A program made the translations under genes and the position numbers. This document shows positions 1 to 11,800 of a DNA stretch of 64,000 nt, piece by piece (the stretch's first letter is position 1; each line of letters opens with the position of its first letter). The notes under the pieces are model-generated. The model did no database searches. It was not told where the DNA came from and worked only from the letters and a program-made list of their open reading frames with translations. The stretch comes from Limnomonas spitsbergensis. Lineage: Eukaryota; Chlorophyta; Chlorophyceae; Chlamydomonadales. Location of the stretch: assembly GCA_037349105.1 (NCBI GenBank), contig JAYJMM010000038.1:3074501-3138500 (forward strand), in the 5' to 3' direction.

Positions 1-2292
1 GAGCTCCTCTGGTTGCTGCACATCTGTTTCATAACCTTCCCACTCTTGATCCCCCACTTCTTCATCCTCGGGTTCAGATCCAGGCTCCTCCTGATCTCCT
101 TTCACCCCATTGCCCCACTCATCTGCGAAGGCCTTAACGGCCAGGGCTGCCTCGCGTCCTGCTCCTCCCTTGGACGCCTGTCCAAGGGCGGCCAACAGCG
201 TCGCCCTGTCCTGCCCCGTGTGTGGGATCCCCATCATGGCCTTCGTTGCCCATTCCCTCAGATGATGGGCCCTGAATTCCTCTATCGCATTCACCTGATC
301 GCTGAAGTGGGAGAAATACCTGGAGCAAACTTGCTTCCACAAGTTCGCCACCCACCGCAGAATCCCCCTCCAGCCGATCGGCTGCAGATCCTCCTCAATC
401 AGCTCCTGTAGATCTGCCACCTTCACCGCCCTGGAGTGCTCTGACTCTCTGGGGCCTTCCTCCTGTGCCCACGCTGGATTATTGGAAAATTCATACAGGC
501 TGCCCCCTCGGCTGCCGCCTCTCTTCACTTGTCCGCTAAATCCCTCCTTGGATCTCTGCACAGGCCTGCCCACACTGGGGAGAAACCTGGACAGGGGTGT
601 TCCATACCCCGTGGACCCTACCACCCTCCTGACTGGAGTGCGGTGCGGCCTCAGCTGCCCCCTTGGATGCAGCCCTGCCCTCAGCTGCGGCCCTTTTTGC
701 ACTTGCACCTCTGGGATGGGCTCTGACAGCTCTTTTTCCCTCATCAGGTCAGCCAACGGCTTTCCCACCGGCAAAGCCGCCCTTTTGCTCTGGATCCGCG
801 GTTCATCGTTCTCCTGCGAAACCTGCCCGGCCATCGCTGGTTTGGCTCCTGCCCCCTCGCGCTTGACTTCTGCAGGTCCGCGCCTGGCCACACTCACCTC
901 TACTTTTTCTAGCTGCTCGCCTGCCCTGACCTTGTCACGGCCTGCAAGCCCCTCTGGGCCTGCGGCGACATCCGTCCTTTGGTCACTTTGGCTGTACTTC
1001 TCCTTGACCCGCTGCGCAGTCCTTGCCCCCCTGGGCGGATTCTGCTGCACAGCGGCGTCTGGACCACAGCCCCGCCCCGTATCTCCGCTCTGGGCTACCT
1101 CAGCTGCTGGATCCAAGATCAGCTCTGGGGTTCCTCCCCCTTGCGTCGGCAACTGCTCAGCTTCCAGGTCCTTTCTGGGATCTGCGGGCACCGGGCCACC
1201 TCGGCCCATTCCTTTCTGTGTCACCTGGACGTGCACAGTACCATCAGCCAGCTTCCCTTCCTCCGCGGACAGGGAGCGGTCTTGCACTGGCACCCCGCAC
1301 GCGCCTGCGGCCGGATCCGCTGGCCCGGCCAGCTTCACTGCAATCCGCATTGCTTCCTCTGCAATCACTGCATCACTGGCCTCAGCCGGATCCTCACCCG
1401 GCTCCAGCCCCCTCTGGATGTTGGCATCCATGAGGTGCTCACATGCACTGTCGCTGTGCTCGCACTCGCACCCGCAGAACATGCATATGCTTCCGGGGTA
1501 ATGCCTCATGGCCTGACGCATGGCATCGCGGGTGTCCATCCGCTGCTGACGGTCACCTGTTGCGCGATCCTCCCTGAGCCTGGCCAGCTCCACCTCTGCA
1601 GGCAACGCAGCAGGGAATGATACCAGGCACACATTCCTGCTGCTGCTGATGTCCACGGGTGCTGGCACCGGAGACCTGCTGCTCCTAGCTTCATCCACGT
1701 CATTGTCAGCTGCCCTGCATTGTGGCAACAGTGCCTGCAGTTTCTTCGCCGAGCGACGCTTCATCATCCTCAGTTGCCTGGTCATTCTCATCTGCCAGGC
1801 AATCCCTGACTGCCTGGCCATTCCTTTGAGCTTCTGCTGGTAGTTCACCTTTTCCATCAGCATGTGTATGGGGATATCCAGCTCCATTGACCCCTCACGA
1901 TTCTCTGCTGCAACAGGCTTGGGTGAGTGTTCTCTGGGTTCCCCATGGGCACTGCCCTGGCTGGTTGGGCTTGTTTCCCTTGTGCCCGGGATCGCCTGCC
2001 TTGCCCCTTCAGTTGGACCTTGCACGGCCAACCCCTCAGGCAGGTTGCCTGCCTGGCCCCCCTTCAGTCCTGAGGCCTCGACCTGGGACTGGCTAGGGTC
2101 GTTGGCAGCTGTAGGCACACCTGCCACACCTTGGGCGCCCCCAGCCATATGATGGCCTACTGGGCCGCCCCTGGTTCCGGTGTTGCCACCTGGCCCCCTC
2201 CTGGAGCTGCTGCCACCAGGGGTGTGAAAGGCCCATCCTCTTCTGGCTGGTGCATCTGCACCAGCACCGGCGCCTGCCTGTGCACGTGGGCC
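1..2292 (-). CDS. Unrecognised repetitive protein, partial, runs off left edge
   Basis: Reading the minus strand, one frame has no stop from 2292 to base 1 (764 codons). The first convincing Met is at 2148, giving at least 716 residues before the window ends. The product is hydrophilic. At about 1435-1485 it has a Cys/His cluster (CMFCGCECEHSDSACEH) that could bind zinc. At about 1380 down to 650 there is a module with AEEAMRIAVKLAGP, GRGGPVPAD and GKPLADL, which is homologous to two modules further upstream at 3950-5120. Near 400-300 there is a Trp-rich stretch (QPIGWRGILRWVANLW), and a related QPIGW segment occurs in the 2831-3943 reading frame. The C-terminal part seen is acidic (Glu/Asp-rich). 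The frame continues upstream to 2901 only through a TGA at 2293. I do not recognise the family. It could be a host gene or a gag-like retroelement protein. The long open frame supports coding; the function is unknown. Confidence 0.55.
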
Positions 2293-2384
2293 TCACTCTC
2301 CCTTGATTCTGCTGGTTCCTTGGCCATCTGCTGGTTCAGCTTCTGCTCCCACAAATGCAGGTGGCCCGGCTCGCAGCCACCGGC

Positions 2385-3000
2385 CACCACAGGTGTCACA
2401 GGAGCTGCTTCCCTCTGCAAGCACAGCTGCGGCGCCTGCACCTGCAGTTGGCCTGGCTCGTAGCCACCGGCCACCACAGGTGTCATAGTACCTGCCTCCC
2501 TCTGCAAGCAATGCCGCGTCGCCTGCACCTGCAGTTGGCCTGGCTCGCAGCCACCGGCCACCACAGGTGTCACAGTACCTGCCTCCCTCTGCAAGCAATG
2601 GCGCGTCGCCTGCACCTGCAGTTGGCCCGGCTCGCAGCCACCGGCCACCACAGGTGTCACAGTACCTGCCTCCCTCTGCAAGCAATGGCGCGTCGCCTGC
2701 ACCTGCAGTTGGCCTGGCTCGCAGCCACCGGCCACCACAGGTGTCACAGTACCTGCCTCCCTCTGCAAGCAATGGCGCGTCGCCTGCACCTGCAGTTGGC
2801 CCGGCTCGCAGCCACCAGCCACCACAGGTGTCACAGGGGCTGCCTCCTTTGTAAGCACAGCCGTGGTGCCTGCACCTGCAGTTGGCCCGGCTCGCAGCCA
2901 CCGGCCACCACAGGTGTCACAGGGGCTGCCTCCCTCTGCAAGCACAGCCGCGGCGCCTGCACCTGCAGTTGGCCTGGCTCGCAGCCACCGGCCACCACAG
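2385..3000 (-). repeat. 87-bp coding-frame tandem repeat
   Basis: About seven copies of an 87-bp unit carry GCCACCGGCCACCACAGGTG and CTGCACCTGCAGTTGGCC. As 87 is a multiple of 3, all minus-strand frames stay open across it; one reads 29-residue units containing VVAGGCEPGQLQVQA. Copies near 2850 differ by small indels, which move the coding frame between flanking segments. Confidence 0.9.
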
Positions 3001-5122
3001 ATTGATCCTCCTGATCCTGTTTATCCTGCTCTGGGACGACCCCAAACCTCGCATAATCCTCAGCCTCGCTTGCCCTGCGCGGGCCAGCCCTGTGCTCAGC
3101 CCTTCCTGTCAGATCACTGCTGATCAGGTGCAGCTGCTCGGTAACTACCAGGCTATCCCGCCTGGGTGGCCAGGCACTTCCTGCCTGGAAACATCTGATC
3201 AGGTGCAGCTGCTCGCTAGCTACCGGGCTATCCCGCCTTGGTGGCCAGGCACTTCCTGCCTGGAAACAGCTGATCAGGTGCAGCTGCTCACTAGCTACCG
3301 GGCTATCCCGCCTGGGTGAAAAGGCCCTCCCCCAGGCCTGCTGTAGGTTCCTGGGGCTTGGCTCACTGTCACTGCTGAGGATATCAATCATGGACCAGCC
3401 GCTGGGGGTTACCTGACCTCCTGGCTGCTTCACACGCCGGGTCACTGCCTCCAAGGGTGTGCATTGCTGACGCACAGCCAGGCTCCTTAACCTCACCTGC
3501 TCCGTATCATTCTGGTCATCCCCATGGACTTCTGTCCAGTACAGATCCTGCTCTCCTTGCAACGCAGGGAATTCTTCTGTTAAGGTGATTACTGCGTCAC
3601 ACGCAACTTTCCACACTCCAGCGATCCACTGTCCTAGCATGTTCCACCCTATTGGCTGAGCCAGATCTTCCTTCCTTTTTACTGGGGGCCATTTCGCAGT
3701 GGCGTCTTTTGCTCTACCCACCGCCTGCAGATCTGCAGGTTTCCTGATCACCTGACCTCCACCACGGGGCATCGTACCGTTCTCTTTTTTAACGCACTGC
3801 GCAGCACTTGCCACTCTCAGCAGCCTCTTCTGCGTCGCGTATTCTGGCCCACTGCCTAGGTCTCTGGCTCCCTTGCACTCTGCTGCCCTCTCTGGGGCTG
3901 CAGAGGCGCCTGCCCCTTGATCACCGTGATCGGGCTCGTTCATGACTCGTCGCGCAGCCCCTGCCCCACTGGGCAGGTCCTAGTGCTGCGGTGCGCCTTC
4001 TGGACCACTGTCCCAATCTGCGCCACTGGTCTGCGACACCTCAGCGGCCGAGTCCAAGGTCAGCTCAGGGGTTCTTTCTCCCTGTCTCAACCACTGCGCA
4101 TATTTCTGGCCTTGCCTTGGAATATCCAGGGTTGATTGGGGCACTGGCCCACCTCGGCCAATCCCTTTGTGCGACACTCCAGCGCCCACAGTGCCATCAG
4201 CCTGCCCAACGCTCTTGGGCCAAGCTTGATCTGCACTGGGCACCTTGCACCCCAAATCTGCGGGATCCTCGATCCCTGCTAGCCCGCGGGAAATACGCAT
4301 CGCTTCTCCCTCAAGCGCCATCTGCTGCTCTGAGTCCAGTCCTGTCTTGGGTCGCTGCCCCCTTTCCTCCCGAACTGGGTCTGAAAGTTCCTCCTCGGAT
4401 ATCAGGTCAGCCCAAGGCTTTCCCACCGGCACCGCTGATTTTTTAAGTGCTGCCAGTGGCTCTGCACTGGCCTGCAAGACCTGCCTGGTCACCGCTGGCT
4501 GGGCAACTGCCCCCTCGCGCTTGACTACTGCAGGCACTCGCCTGCTCTCCATTTCCTCTCCACCTGGATGAAATCGGCCTGCTAGCCCCTCTGGGGCTGC
4601 GGCGATCTCTGCCTTGTGTTCCGGCTGACAGAGCACCCCCAGTACCCGCTGCGCAACCCTCGTCACCCTGGACGGAATCTGTTGCGGCGCGGTATCTGGA
4701 TCGCTGTCACGCCGTATGCCGCTGCTCTGGGACACCTCAGCCACCTGATCCAAGATCAGATCCGGGGTTCCCGCCTGCGTCGGAACCTGCTCAGATTCCA
4801 GGTTGCTCCTGGAATCAGCAGGCAGTGGGCCTCTTCGCCCAATGCCTGTCCTTATCACACACACAGCGCCATCGGCCAGCATTCCTGCCGCTCTGGGCAG
4901 GAAGTGGTCAGGTCCTGACACCTTGCAGGCCCGTGCGGCTGGATTCACTGGCCCTGCCAGTTTCTCCGCCATCCGCAGGGCTTCCTCTGCCATCAGTGAA
5001 TCAGCCACCTCTATCAGGTCTGCACCTGGCTCCAGCCCCCACACTCGCCCGCTGCGGCGCTGGGCGTCGGGGTGCTGGTGCCTATCAGGATGCAGGTTAC
5101 ACTCTGCCATTCCTACAGGCAA
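2831..5122 (-). CDS. Unrecognised module-repeat protein segment with in-frame TAG
   Basis: Two reading frames in the same phase (5122-3980, 380 codons; 3943-2831, 370 codons) are separated by a single TAG at 3982-3980. Homology to the other modules continues across the stop: the APQ..P....A(A/Q)RV pattern seen in the sister modules is present on both sides. That makes the stop a nonsense change, a readthrough site or a sequencing error rather than a gene boundary. The first part holds two diverged copies of a roughly 200-residue module (AEEALRMAEKLAGP, then LEGEAMRISRGLAGI; GKPWADLI; IGRGGPVP). The second holds three 25-residue repeats (about 3122-3310) and then enters a 29-residue repeat array where the frame shifts. 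No known domain was recognised. It is probably the same gene as the 1-2292 frame, either with introns or as a partly broken copy. Confidence 0.42.
3122..3310 (-). repeat. 75-bp tandem repeat, 25-residue units
   Basis: TGATCAGGTGCAGCTGCTC recurs at 3121, 3196 and 3271, a 75-bp period. On the minus strand it encodes three 25-residue units of the form RRDSPVASEQLHLI plus FQAGSAWPP. It lies inside the 2831-3943 coding frame. Confidence 0.88.
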
Positions 5123-5766
5123 TTATACGATCCACACGATCCTGCAATGTGCTGGCAACACCAGAACAGGATCTGCTAACGCTCAGGCTTCTGCCTCTTG
5201 CACCTACTGCAGCCTGGTGAGGGCTTGCCAGTCAGGTCAAGCCGACAGGTACAGCAAAAAACAGGACAGGGCTCTGCCTTCCTGCTTTTTCTTGCTAATC
5301 AATCAGAATCTGGCGGAATCCTCCGTCGCCTTTCTGGCTGGGCAGCTCTAGATGTCACACGCCCTGCGTGGATGTAGCTTCTTGCGTGGTGTCCGCTCAG
5401 CTTCGTGGTCCTGCGGGGATGCTCTGGTCCACCAAAAAAATTCAAACTTGGATCTTCAATCCACAAGTTCACTTCTGTCCATGATGACAGATTGGATCCA
5501 CCTGATCTCAATCTTCAATCACACAGGCAGTATTTGCTGGGTGTAAGTCCACAGCCAAATCTTCAAGCCTCTCTAGGCCTGGCACTGAGCTGTCACACGC
5601 AGTGACTCACAGGGTTTTACCTGGCAATCTCTCTCTGGAGATTACCTCAGCCAAATTGCAGTTCAAGCACCTTTCCAAGGTCAATTGCTGACAAGCAGAA
5701 TTCAAATTTTTGAAGCACAAACACCTTCAGCAGGAACTGGCGAAGCAAGCTGATCAGGCTAGATTC
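5123..5766. other. Upstream flank of the left gene, no gene seen
   Basis: No convincing coding potential. The short word GTCACACGC recurs (5352, 5592, and again at 6002 and near 3597); at 5592 it forms the near-palindrome GTCACACGCAGTGAC. This stretch could hold the promoter or 5' exons of the minus-strand gene, but no start was identified. Confidence 0.4.
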
Positions 5767-6221
5767 ACTTCGTCCCTTTCAAAAGGACACGAGATGTGCG
5801 CATCAGGTCCGTGGCGGACTTCTCCCTCACGACAGTGATGGGCGCCTACGGGCAGACTTCGTGACTACTCACTGGCTGCGGGTGCTCAACGAGTTAAGCT
5901 TCTAAACTTGTATTTGAATGTCAGGCAATATCTTTGGGAGGCACCGGCTTTCTGGCTGTATGGTCGCGATCCAGCTGGGCAATATCAGGTGCACTTACCG
6001 CGTCACACGCGGTGAGGGGTACGGGATCGTAGACTGCGAACTACTGTTCTGCAGGGATCTCGTTCCTCAACTGAGGTCTTGTTCTTCTGCTATCTCAGCG
6101 GAGGTTGAGCTAGTCTTGACTTGATATAGGTACTGACGTTATGAACACCTCAGGCCTCGTGCATTGGATGACGGCCGGAGCTTGTTACATAAGAGGTCTG
6201 TCCTTTTGAAAGGGACGAAGT
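5767..6221. repeat. 22-bp perfect inverted repeat around 411 bp
   Basis: The arm at 5767-5788 (ACTTCGTCCC then TTTCAAAAGGAC) and the arm at 6200-6221 (GTCCTTTTGA then AAGGGACGAAGT) are exact reverse complements. The enclosed 411 bp have no long reading frame. It could be the termini of a small transposable element or a long-range stem of a structured RNA. No target-site duplication was clear. Confidence 0.75.
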
Positions 6222-6226
6222 AACTA

Positions 6227-6420
6227 GTTTAGGCAATTGCCGGGATACAGGGACCCGGCAGGCCCAATTCAAAGTACGGGACAGCTAAACCCCTGGCGTA
6301 AGCGGGTTTCTAGGTTCCTATTCAAATAAGGAGGATCCGCAGGGAAGCTGCGAAGCCTCCGAGGTCGCAAACTGCGGCCTAAACGGTTTTGGCACGTATA
6401 CCGTAATATACCGTGACATG
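6227..6420 (+). ncRNA. Possible group I intron core remnant
   Basis: Several elements lie in the order expected for a group I intron core. TTTAGGC near 6229-6235 pairs with GCCTAAA near 6378-6384, like P3. AATTGCCGGGA next to it pairs, with one bulge, with ATCCGCAG near 6334-6341, like P4 formed by conserved elements P and Q. CTAAACCC pairs with GGGTTT-TAG, like P5. GGAAGC/GCCTCC flanks a 6-base loop, like P6. The 3' half of P7 (element S) was not found, so this may be degenerate, truncated or coincidental. Based on remembered consensus only; a covariance-model search would decide. Confidence 0.33.
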
Positions 6421-6436
6421 TACGCCTCAATGATAT

Positions 6437-8135
6437 CTACCACGTCTTCCATAAAAGCCAGGGCATCCCACCAAAGCCTGCCCCGGTACATCTTGAAGAA
6501 GTCTCTAACACCGTTGGAGGACCTGTCCATCCCCGCTCCCTAAGTTGATCATGCACGCTGGGGCATTGAAAGCATGCATGCAACGCGTCCTTCCCATGCT
6601 CGCCGTCTCCCCTAGCCCAACATCGCTGGCAGCACCGTCTGTCACGCTGCTGACCGCTGCGCCGTCTTCTAGTGTCAGCCGTGCTGACGGCGCCAAGCCG
6701 CAGCCTTAAGTTCGTGCGCACGCAAGCACACTGCCTTCGGCTGGTGCGGCCTCTGGCCTGCGCCAGCAGCACCCGCCGTAGACTGAAAACAGGTGCTGTA
6801 GGCGGCCGCAGACCTGTGTTCAGTGGCAGGATCTCTGGGGTCCCCTCTGCCAGCTGCATCCAGCTGCGCTCGCTCGTATGCTGCATCAACTAGTGCTAGC
6901 ACCTCTGTGACAGGTAGCGGCTGTAGGTTAGTTAGTGCCTGACGCAGTTTGGGGACGGCTGATCCCAACTCCAGGTCCAGCAAGGCACCCAGCAATTCAC
7001 TGCACCAATTGCGACCTCCGGTGCCCTGCCTGACAGCGAGCTGCATGTCGGCCGCCATGGCTGCCGTCATGAGTGGGCTGTCTTGCTGTGCTACTGGTGC
7101 GACCGCTGCCTTGCAGAAGAGAAGTACGTGCTGCCACCAACTCAGCTGTAACTGCTGGATCTGCAGCTCCCTCATGACCCCCCAGCTGGCAGCTGACGCA
7201 GTCAGCCCTGCAGCCTGGCGCAGATGCTGGAGGAAGCTGGACTGTATCCTGCTCTTGACGCAATGCCGCGGCCTGAGGTGATCGGTGGCCCACACCACAT
7301 CACCGTCGTTGGCCGCAGGCGCTGCATAGACAGACGCCAATGGGATGCGTGTAGGCAGATGATGCCTGCGGCACACCTTGGCGGCCATGCGGCGGACACG
7401 CTGCAACGCGGCAGCCAAAGGCACCTCTCTACCTTGCATGGCCATCCTCATGCTGCCGCCCTCTTGCTGGATGATGCCCAAGAACTTGAATTCCTGGACA
7501 CGCTTCAGCGCTATCCTATCTGGGCTGTACAAGCAAGGCAGATCGCTAATATAGAGACTGAACAGGAGGGTGCTGAGTGGGCAGCTCTGCTTGATACCAC
7601 GAGTGCAAGGCACAAGGCCAGTGCTTTTATGGCTGTCTGTGAGCATGTAGACTGCACCTTTTTAGGGCGCTTGCACAGCGAGCAACAGGCATGAAGGCAT
7701 GTGAAGCTGCTCAGACAGGTGCTGCCATAGCTTTTCCTGTGGTACACGATCGTAGGCCTTGATGAAACCCACAAAGGCCATATGTAGTTTGCCACGGCCT
7801 GTAGCTGCCCCTTCCGCATGGACTGCATGCCTTAAGAGAAAAGTAGCCTGAAGCGTGCTTCAACGCTGCTGAAAGCCGAACTGTTCAAGAGGGACGTTCG
7901 CCCTGACGTGCAACCGCATTGCTGATAGCTTAACGTTCTTCCCACAGCCCTGCGCCTTGTTCACTGTCAGCGAATCCCAGCTACTTTGGGGCCCTGTTCC
8001 AGTAGAAGATCCTCCAACTGCCGGGGGTATCATCGCAAAGTGGCCAGTCAGTGTCGGTGGTTCCTCAGAGCTAATGCCTTGCCTGTGAAGTTTAAGACTT
8101 AGCCCCCATGATTGTTTACACGGTCTTCTTATCAT
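6437..8135 (-). pseudogene. Decayed non-LTR (LINE) reverse transcriptase
   Basis: Minus-strand translation shows the order typical of a LINE reverse transcriptase: EQFGF, then FVGFIKAYDRVP (counterpart of FxDFxKAFDxV with the first catalytic Asp), then GIKQSCPLSTLLFSLYISDL (counterpart of GVRQGCPLSPxLFxLYxxDL), then FKFLGI. The frame is broken by TGA at 7862-7860 and by a TAA just before position 7646. The second catalytic block (YADD-like) is missing between YISDL and FKFLGI, where a deletion seems to have joined the flanks. A frameshift near 6700-6890 leads to a C-terminal Cys/His-containing tail. It is a truncated, non-functional copy; the orientation is opposite to the carboxypeptidase gene. 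Confidence 0.8.
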
Positions 8136-8829
8136 CCATAGCTGTCATGTACGGTACACTGTTTCTTCAGCTCGTGAATGGGATGCTTAAACTGAATGAC
8201 AGTAGTACCGTAACGGTACTTGTGTTTGCGGAGCTGCCCACCCTGTCTTCTCATGCCAGGGGGGCATGCCAGGGGGGCATCATATTATTGCATGCCATAT
8301 TTTTTTGGGCAGAAACCGATAGCATTTGACATGGGGAATACAGCAGTGTGGTTGTCTTCTCAGCCTTATGCCCGGAAAAAAGTTGATAATTTTTCAATTT
8401 TATTTTTTTGGGGGGGGGGCAGTTGAGGGCGTGAAGTGTGAAGCCGAGGGTGACGACCAGGGCCCAGGATGGGGACACCCTCGGATGGGGACTCCCAGGC
8501 ATCTCAGTTTTCTGAACCCAAGTTGCATCAAGTGCGATCCAAAACTAGTCTGTATATTGAAACACATAGCTTCAGTAAAATATGTTAAGGCAACGATCAT
8601 CTCTCAGGGGAGACCAGTGCTGACTGCTGATCAGGGAGTGCTGACTGCTGACCTCCCAGGCCGACCCTGATGCTGACCTGTCGGATGCGGGTGTACTTCG
8701 CCCCTGTACCTGACCCCCGTACTCACACTCTGCGCCAGCCTTCCTCTGTACCATCCCTGATCCATGTTGTCCATGTTACTTGCGAATGATGCTCAATAAA
8801 CTCACGTAAAAGTCTCGCCGGACTGGAAG
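8136..8829. other. Intergenic; likely promoter side of the carboxypeptidase gene
   Basis: No gene seen. It contains a doubled GGGGGGCATGCCA (about 8258-8280), a T/G homopolymer pair near 8400-8418, and a near-palindromic AGTACCGTAACGGTACT near 8203. The proposed start codon at 8830 lies just to the right. No clear TATA box was assigned. Confidence 0.4.
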
Positions 8830-11800
8830 ATGACCAGCTCGCTCTCTCCCGACGCGCTCAGCATAGACAGCGCGGTCGAGAGGCTCCGAGGCTTTTCAAA
8901 TGTACCACGAGGCCTCAAATCTGGTGCGCGCATAAGAGTACCCGAGGGAGACTCCCCCTTGCCTCTTCCCGAACGGCGTCCAGCTCACGGCTTCCCCCTC
9001 TCGGTGTAGGCAAGCCTGATGGCACAACGACCGCGTTCGTGCAAGAATGCGTCCAGATTCTCACAACGTTTGCGGAGTTCAGCGAAGTGGTACGTTTCTG
9101 GAGGGCAATCCCGATCCCCCCGCCATTGAGGTCCATCTCTTGGCCTTGACCATACATGACGCAACATGACCTGATTCCTGCAGGTGCCTCTGGGATTGAA
9201 GTTACTGGATGATGTGCTGGCTGCAGCACCACAAACAGCGACGCTTATCCGCCTGGAGGTCGGATTGCGATCAAAGCATGGCCATCCCATGCGTGATGCT
9301 CGCATGCCGTACTAGGACCACGGCCCTCCCACGCATGACGCCCCACATGCCGTTCTAGGCACATGCCATGCCGCTACCAGCCAGGGCAGGCATTAGGTCA
9401 TCCATGCCTGGCATACTCGTATGATGTCGAGCGGGTTGCTGAGATGTTCCTCCGGAATGCAGGAATTACGCATGCAGCACGATGCTGGCATGCAACGCGA
9501 ATGCAGGTCATACCAGCACCATGTAGTCGTTTAGGGTTAAGGTGTAGGGCTTATGATGCCCTGAACCGGTATCTCTGGTGGCATCATGCGACATGGCACA
9601 GCACTGATCATGACGCATGGATGCTTCAGGAACTGCCTCATGCATGCATGCGTGAGGCTGCCATCCACATGTATAGCACACTAGCATTGGCATTTGATGA
9701 TACGATGATAGATAGCGCATGCCACAAGGCTTCGCATTTGCGACAGCGCATGCATGGCTGTATGGCTGGTCGTGGTCACTGATACTTTCTTTTTGGATTT
9801 GCACGGGATCTGGCACGTTTTCTGTGGCAATTCAAGGCTTTGCGGCTGCGGAGTAGGTCATATATGCCTAGATCAGCCCTTGTGATCAGGTGCTTGATCA
9901 TGGCTGCTCATGGTCCAGCCGTGCAAGGATTGGCCATAGTCGCGTATGCAGACAGCTCGGGGAGGAACTTGCAAGCTTACAGCTCGGCTCTCTGGGTTCG
10001 GCACCCGGTCGTACGGCATGCCAAATCCACTGTCCTCTTTGTTGTTCTGCCTGTGGACATGACGATGGGCTTGGATCCTTCACTTGAGACTGCTGGGAGC
10101 TGGCTTCTCATTACAGCGGGCATTGGGGCACCATGCCATCACGTAGCCATGCACTCTAAGCCATCCTGCCAATGTGCATGACGACGAGCATGGAGCGCTC
10201 AAAATTGCCGGGGGCTGGCTGCTCGTTCCGTGTACATTAAACAGCTCTTCACCATGCAGTCGCTTAGCCATGCCCTCTTGGACCCTGATGCTGGCGGCCA
10301 GTTCCATACAGGGCAAAGTAAAACTGCTATTCTAGACTATCCGGAGCTGAAGGGCGTGGGCTGAAACTAATCTGCCACATGGCCATGCTCTATTTTACCA
10401 ACTATGGCCGGTGGCCTGTCCTGCACTCCCATGCAGGGCGGGGTGAAGCTGCTAGCCCAGATCATCCGCAGCTTCATGGGCGTGGACTCGCACACGCTCA
10501 TGCTCGCGTCGAGGGTGCTGCACAAATGCTGCCTGGCTAGCCCGCTGATGCAACAAACGCTGGTCAAGGAGAAGGTATGCGCTGGGTGGGGATGGGTAGG
10601 GTTCAGGAGCTGAAGAATTACCCTGCCGGTGCAACAAGCGCTTAATAAGGAAGCCTAAACCCTAAACCCTAAACCCTAAACCTAAACAGATGCTGGATAA
10701 GGAAGGTGCACGCCGAAAGGAGGGGGTCGAATATTTCAGGGGTTCAGGGGTCGAAGATTTCAGGGGTTCTGGGTTTCACCTGCAGATGCAGCAGACGCTG
10801 GTTTAGGGTGCGCAATTGGGTGGAGCGGCTTTGCTGCCTTCTTTGCCCAGTCAATGCTTCTTTGGATGCTCATTTCGCCCAGGGCCCTGTCAGCAGCCTG
10901 CTAGACACATGCACCGTCGACACCCGTGTCCCCTCGACCCTCGCGGCCTCACTGGTGGCTCAGGGCATTGTCAGCAGCCTGTTGGATGGGTGCGGGTGCA
11001 CTGTCGAGGCCCGTGACCCTTCCACACCACCTCCTGCCCAACACATCCCCTCTCCTCTTTTTGTCCTGGATGCTCACTATGCTCGGGGCTTATCAGCAGC
11101 CTGTTGGACAGGTGCACACCGTCAACGCCCGTGACCCTTCCACACCACTTCCTGCGCAACACATCCCCCCTCCTGTTTTTGTCCTGGATGCTCACTATGC
11201 TCGGGGCTTATCAGCAGCCTGCTGGACAGGTGCACACCGTCGAGGCCCTCGACCCTTCCCTACCACCTCATGTGCAAGAACTTCTTCCTCCTCTTTCAGC
11301 ACTGGTTGCTCATTGCTCTGAATGCTCTGGGCCTTATCAGCAGCCTGTTGGACAGGCGCACTGTCGAGGCCCGTGACTCTTCCATACCATTTCATGGACA
11401 GGCGCACTGTCGAGGCCCGCGACTCTTCCATACCATTTCATGTTCAACACATTTCCCCTCCTTTTAGAACACTAGTTGCTCATCATTGCTCTCCATGCCC
11501 AGGGCCTTGTCAGCAGCCTGCTTGACACATGCACCGTCAACGCCCGCGACACTTCGATTGTGTCCCCGCTACTGGACGTGCTGGTGATGCTGGCCCGATT
11601 CAAGCTGGGCTCGCAGCAGTTGGCGGGGGGGGACGGACAGCTGGTCCACGCTTGTAAGGAGCTTCTCGTGGGCATGATGGTGAGAGGGTTGGGGGAGGGG
11701 GGGGGGGAGGGGGTGGATCTGACTGTCGAGTGGGCATGATGGTGAGAGGGTTGGGGGCGGGGGGGGGAGGGGGCGGTTCTTGCTGTCGAGTGGGCATGAT

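Noticed and set aside
482..1501. 339-codon plus-strand frame
   Set aside because: Antisense shadow of the minus-strand frame that is open from 2292 to base 1 and shares modules with 3950-5120.
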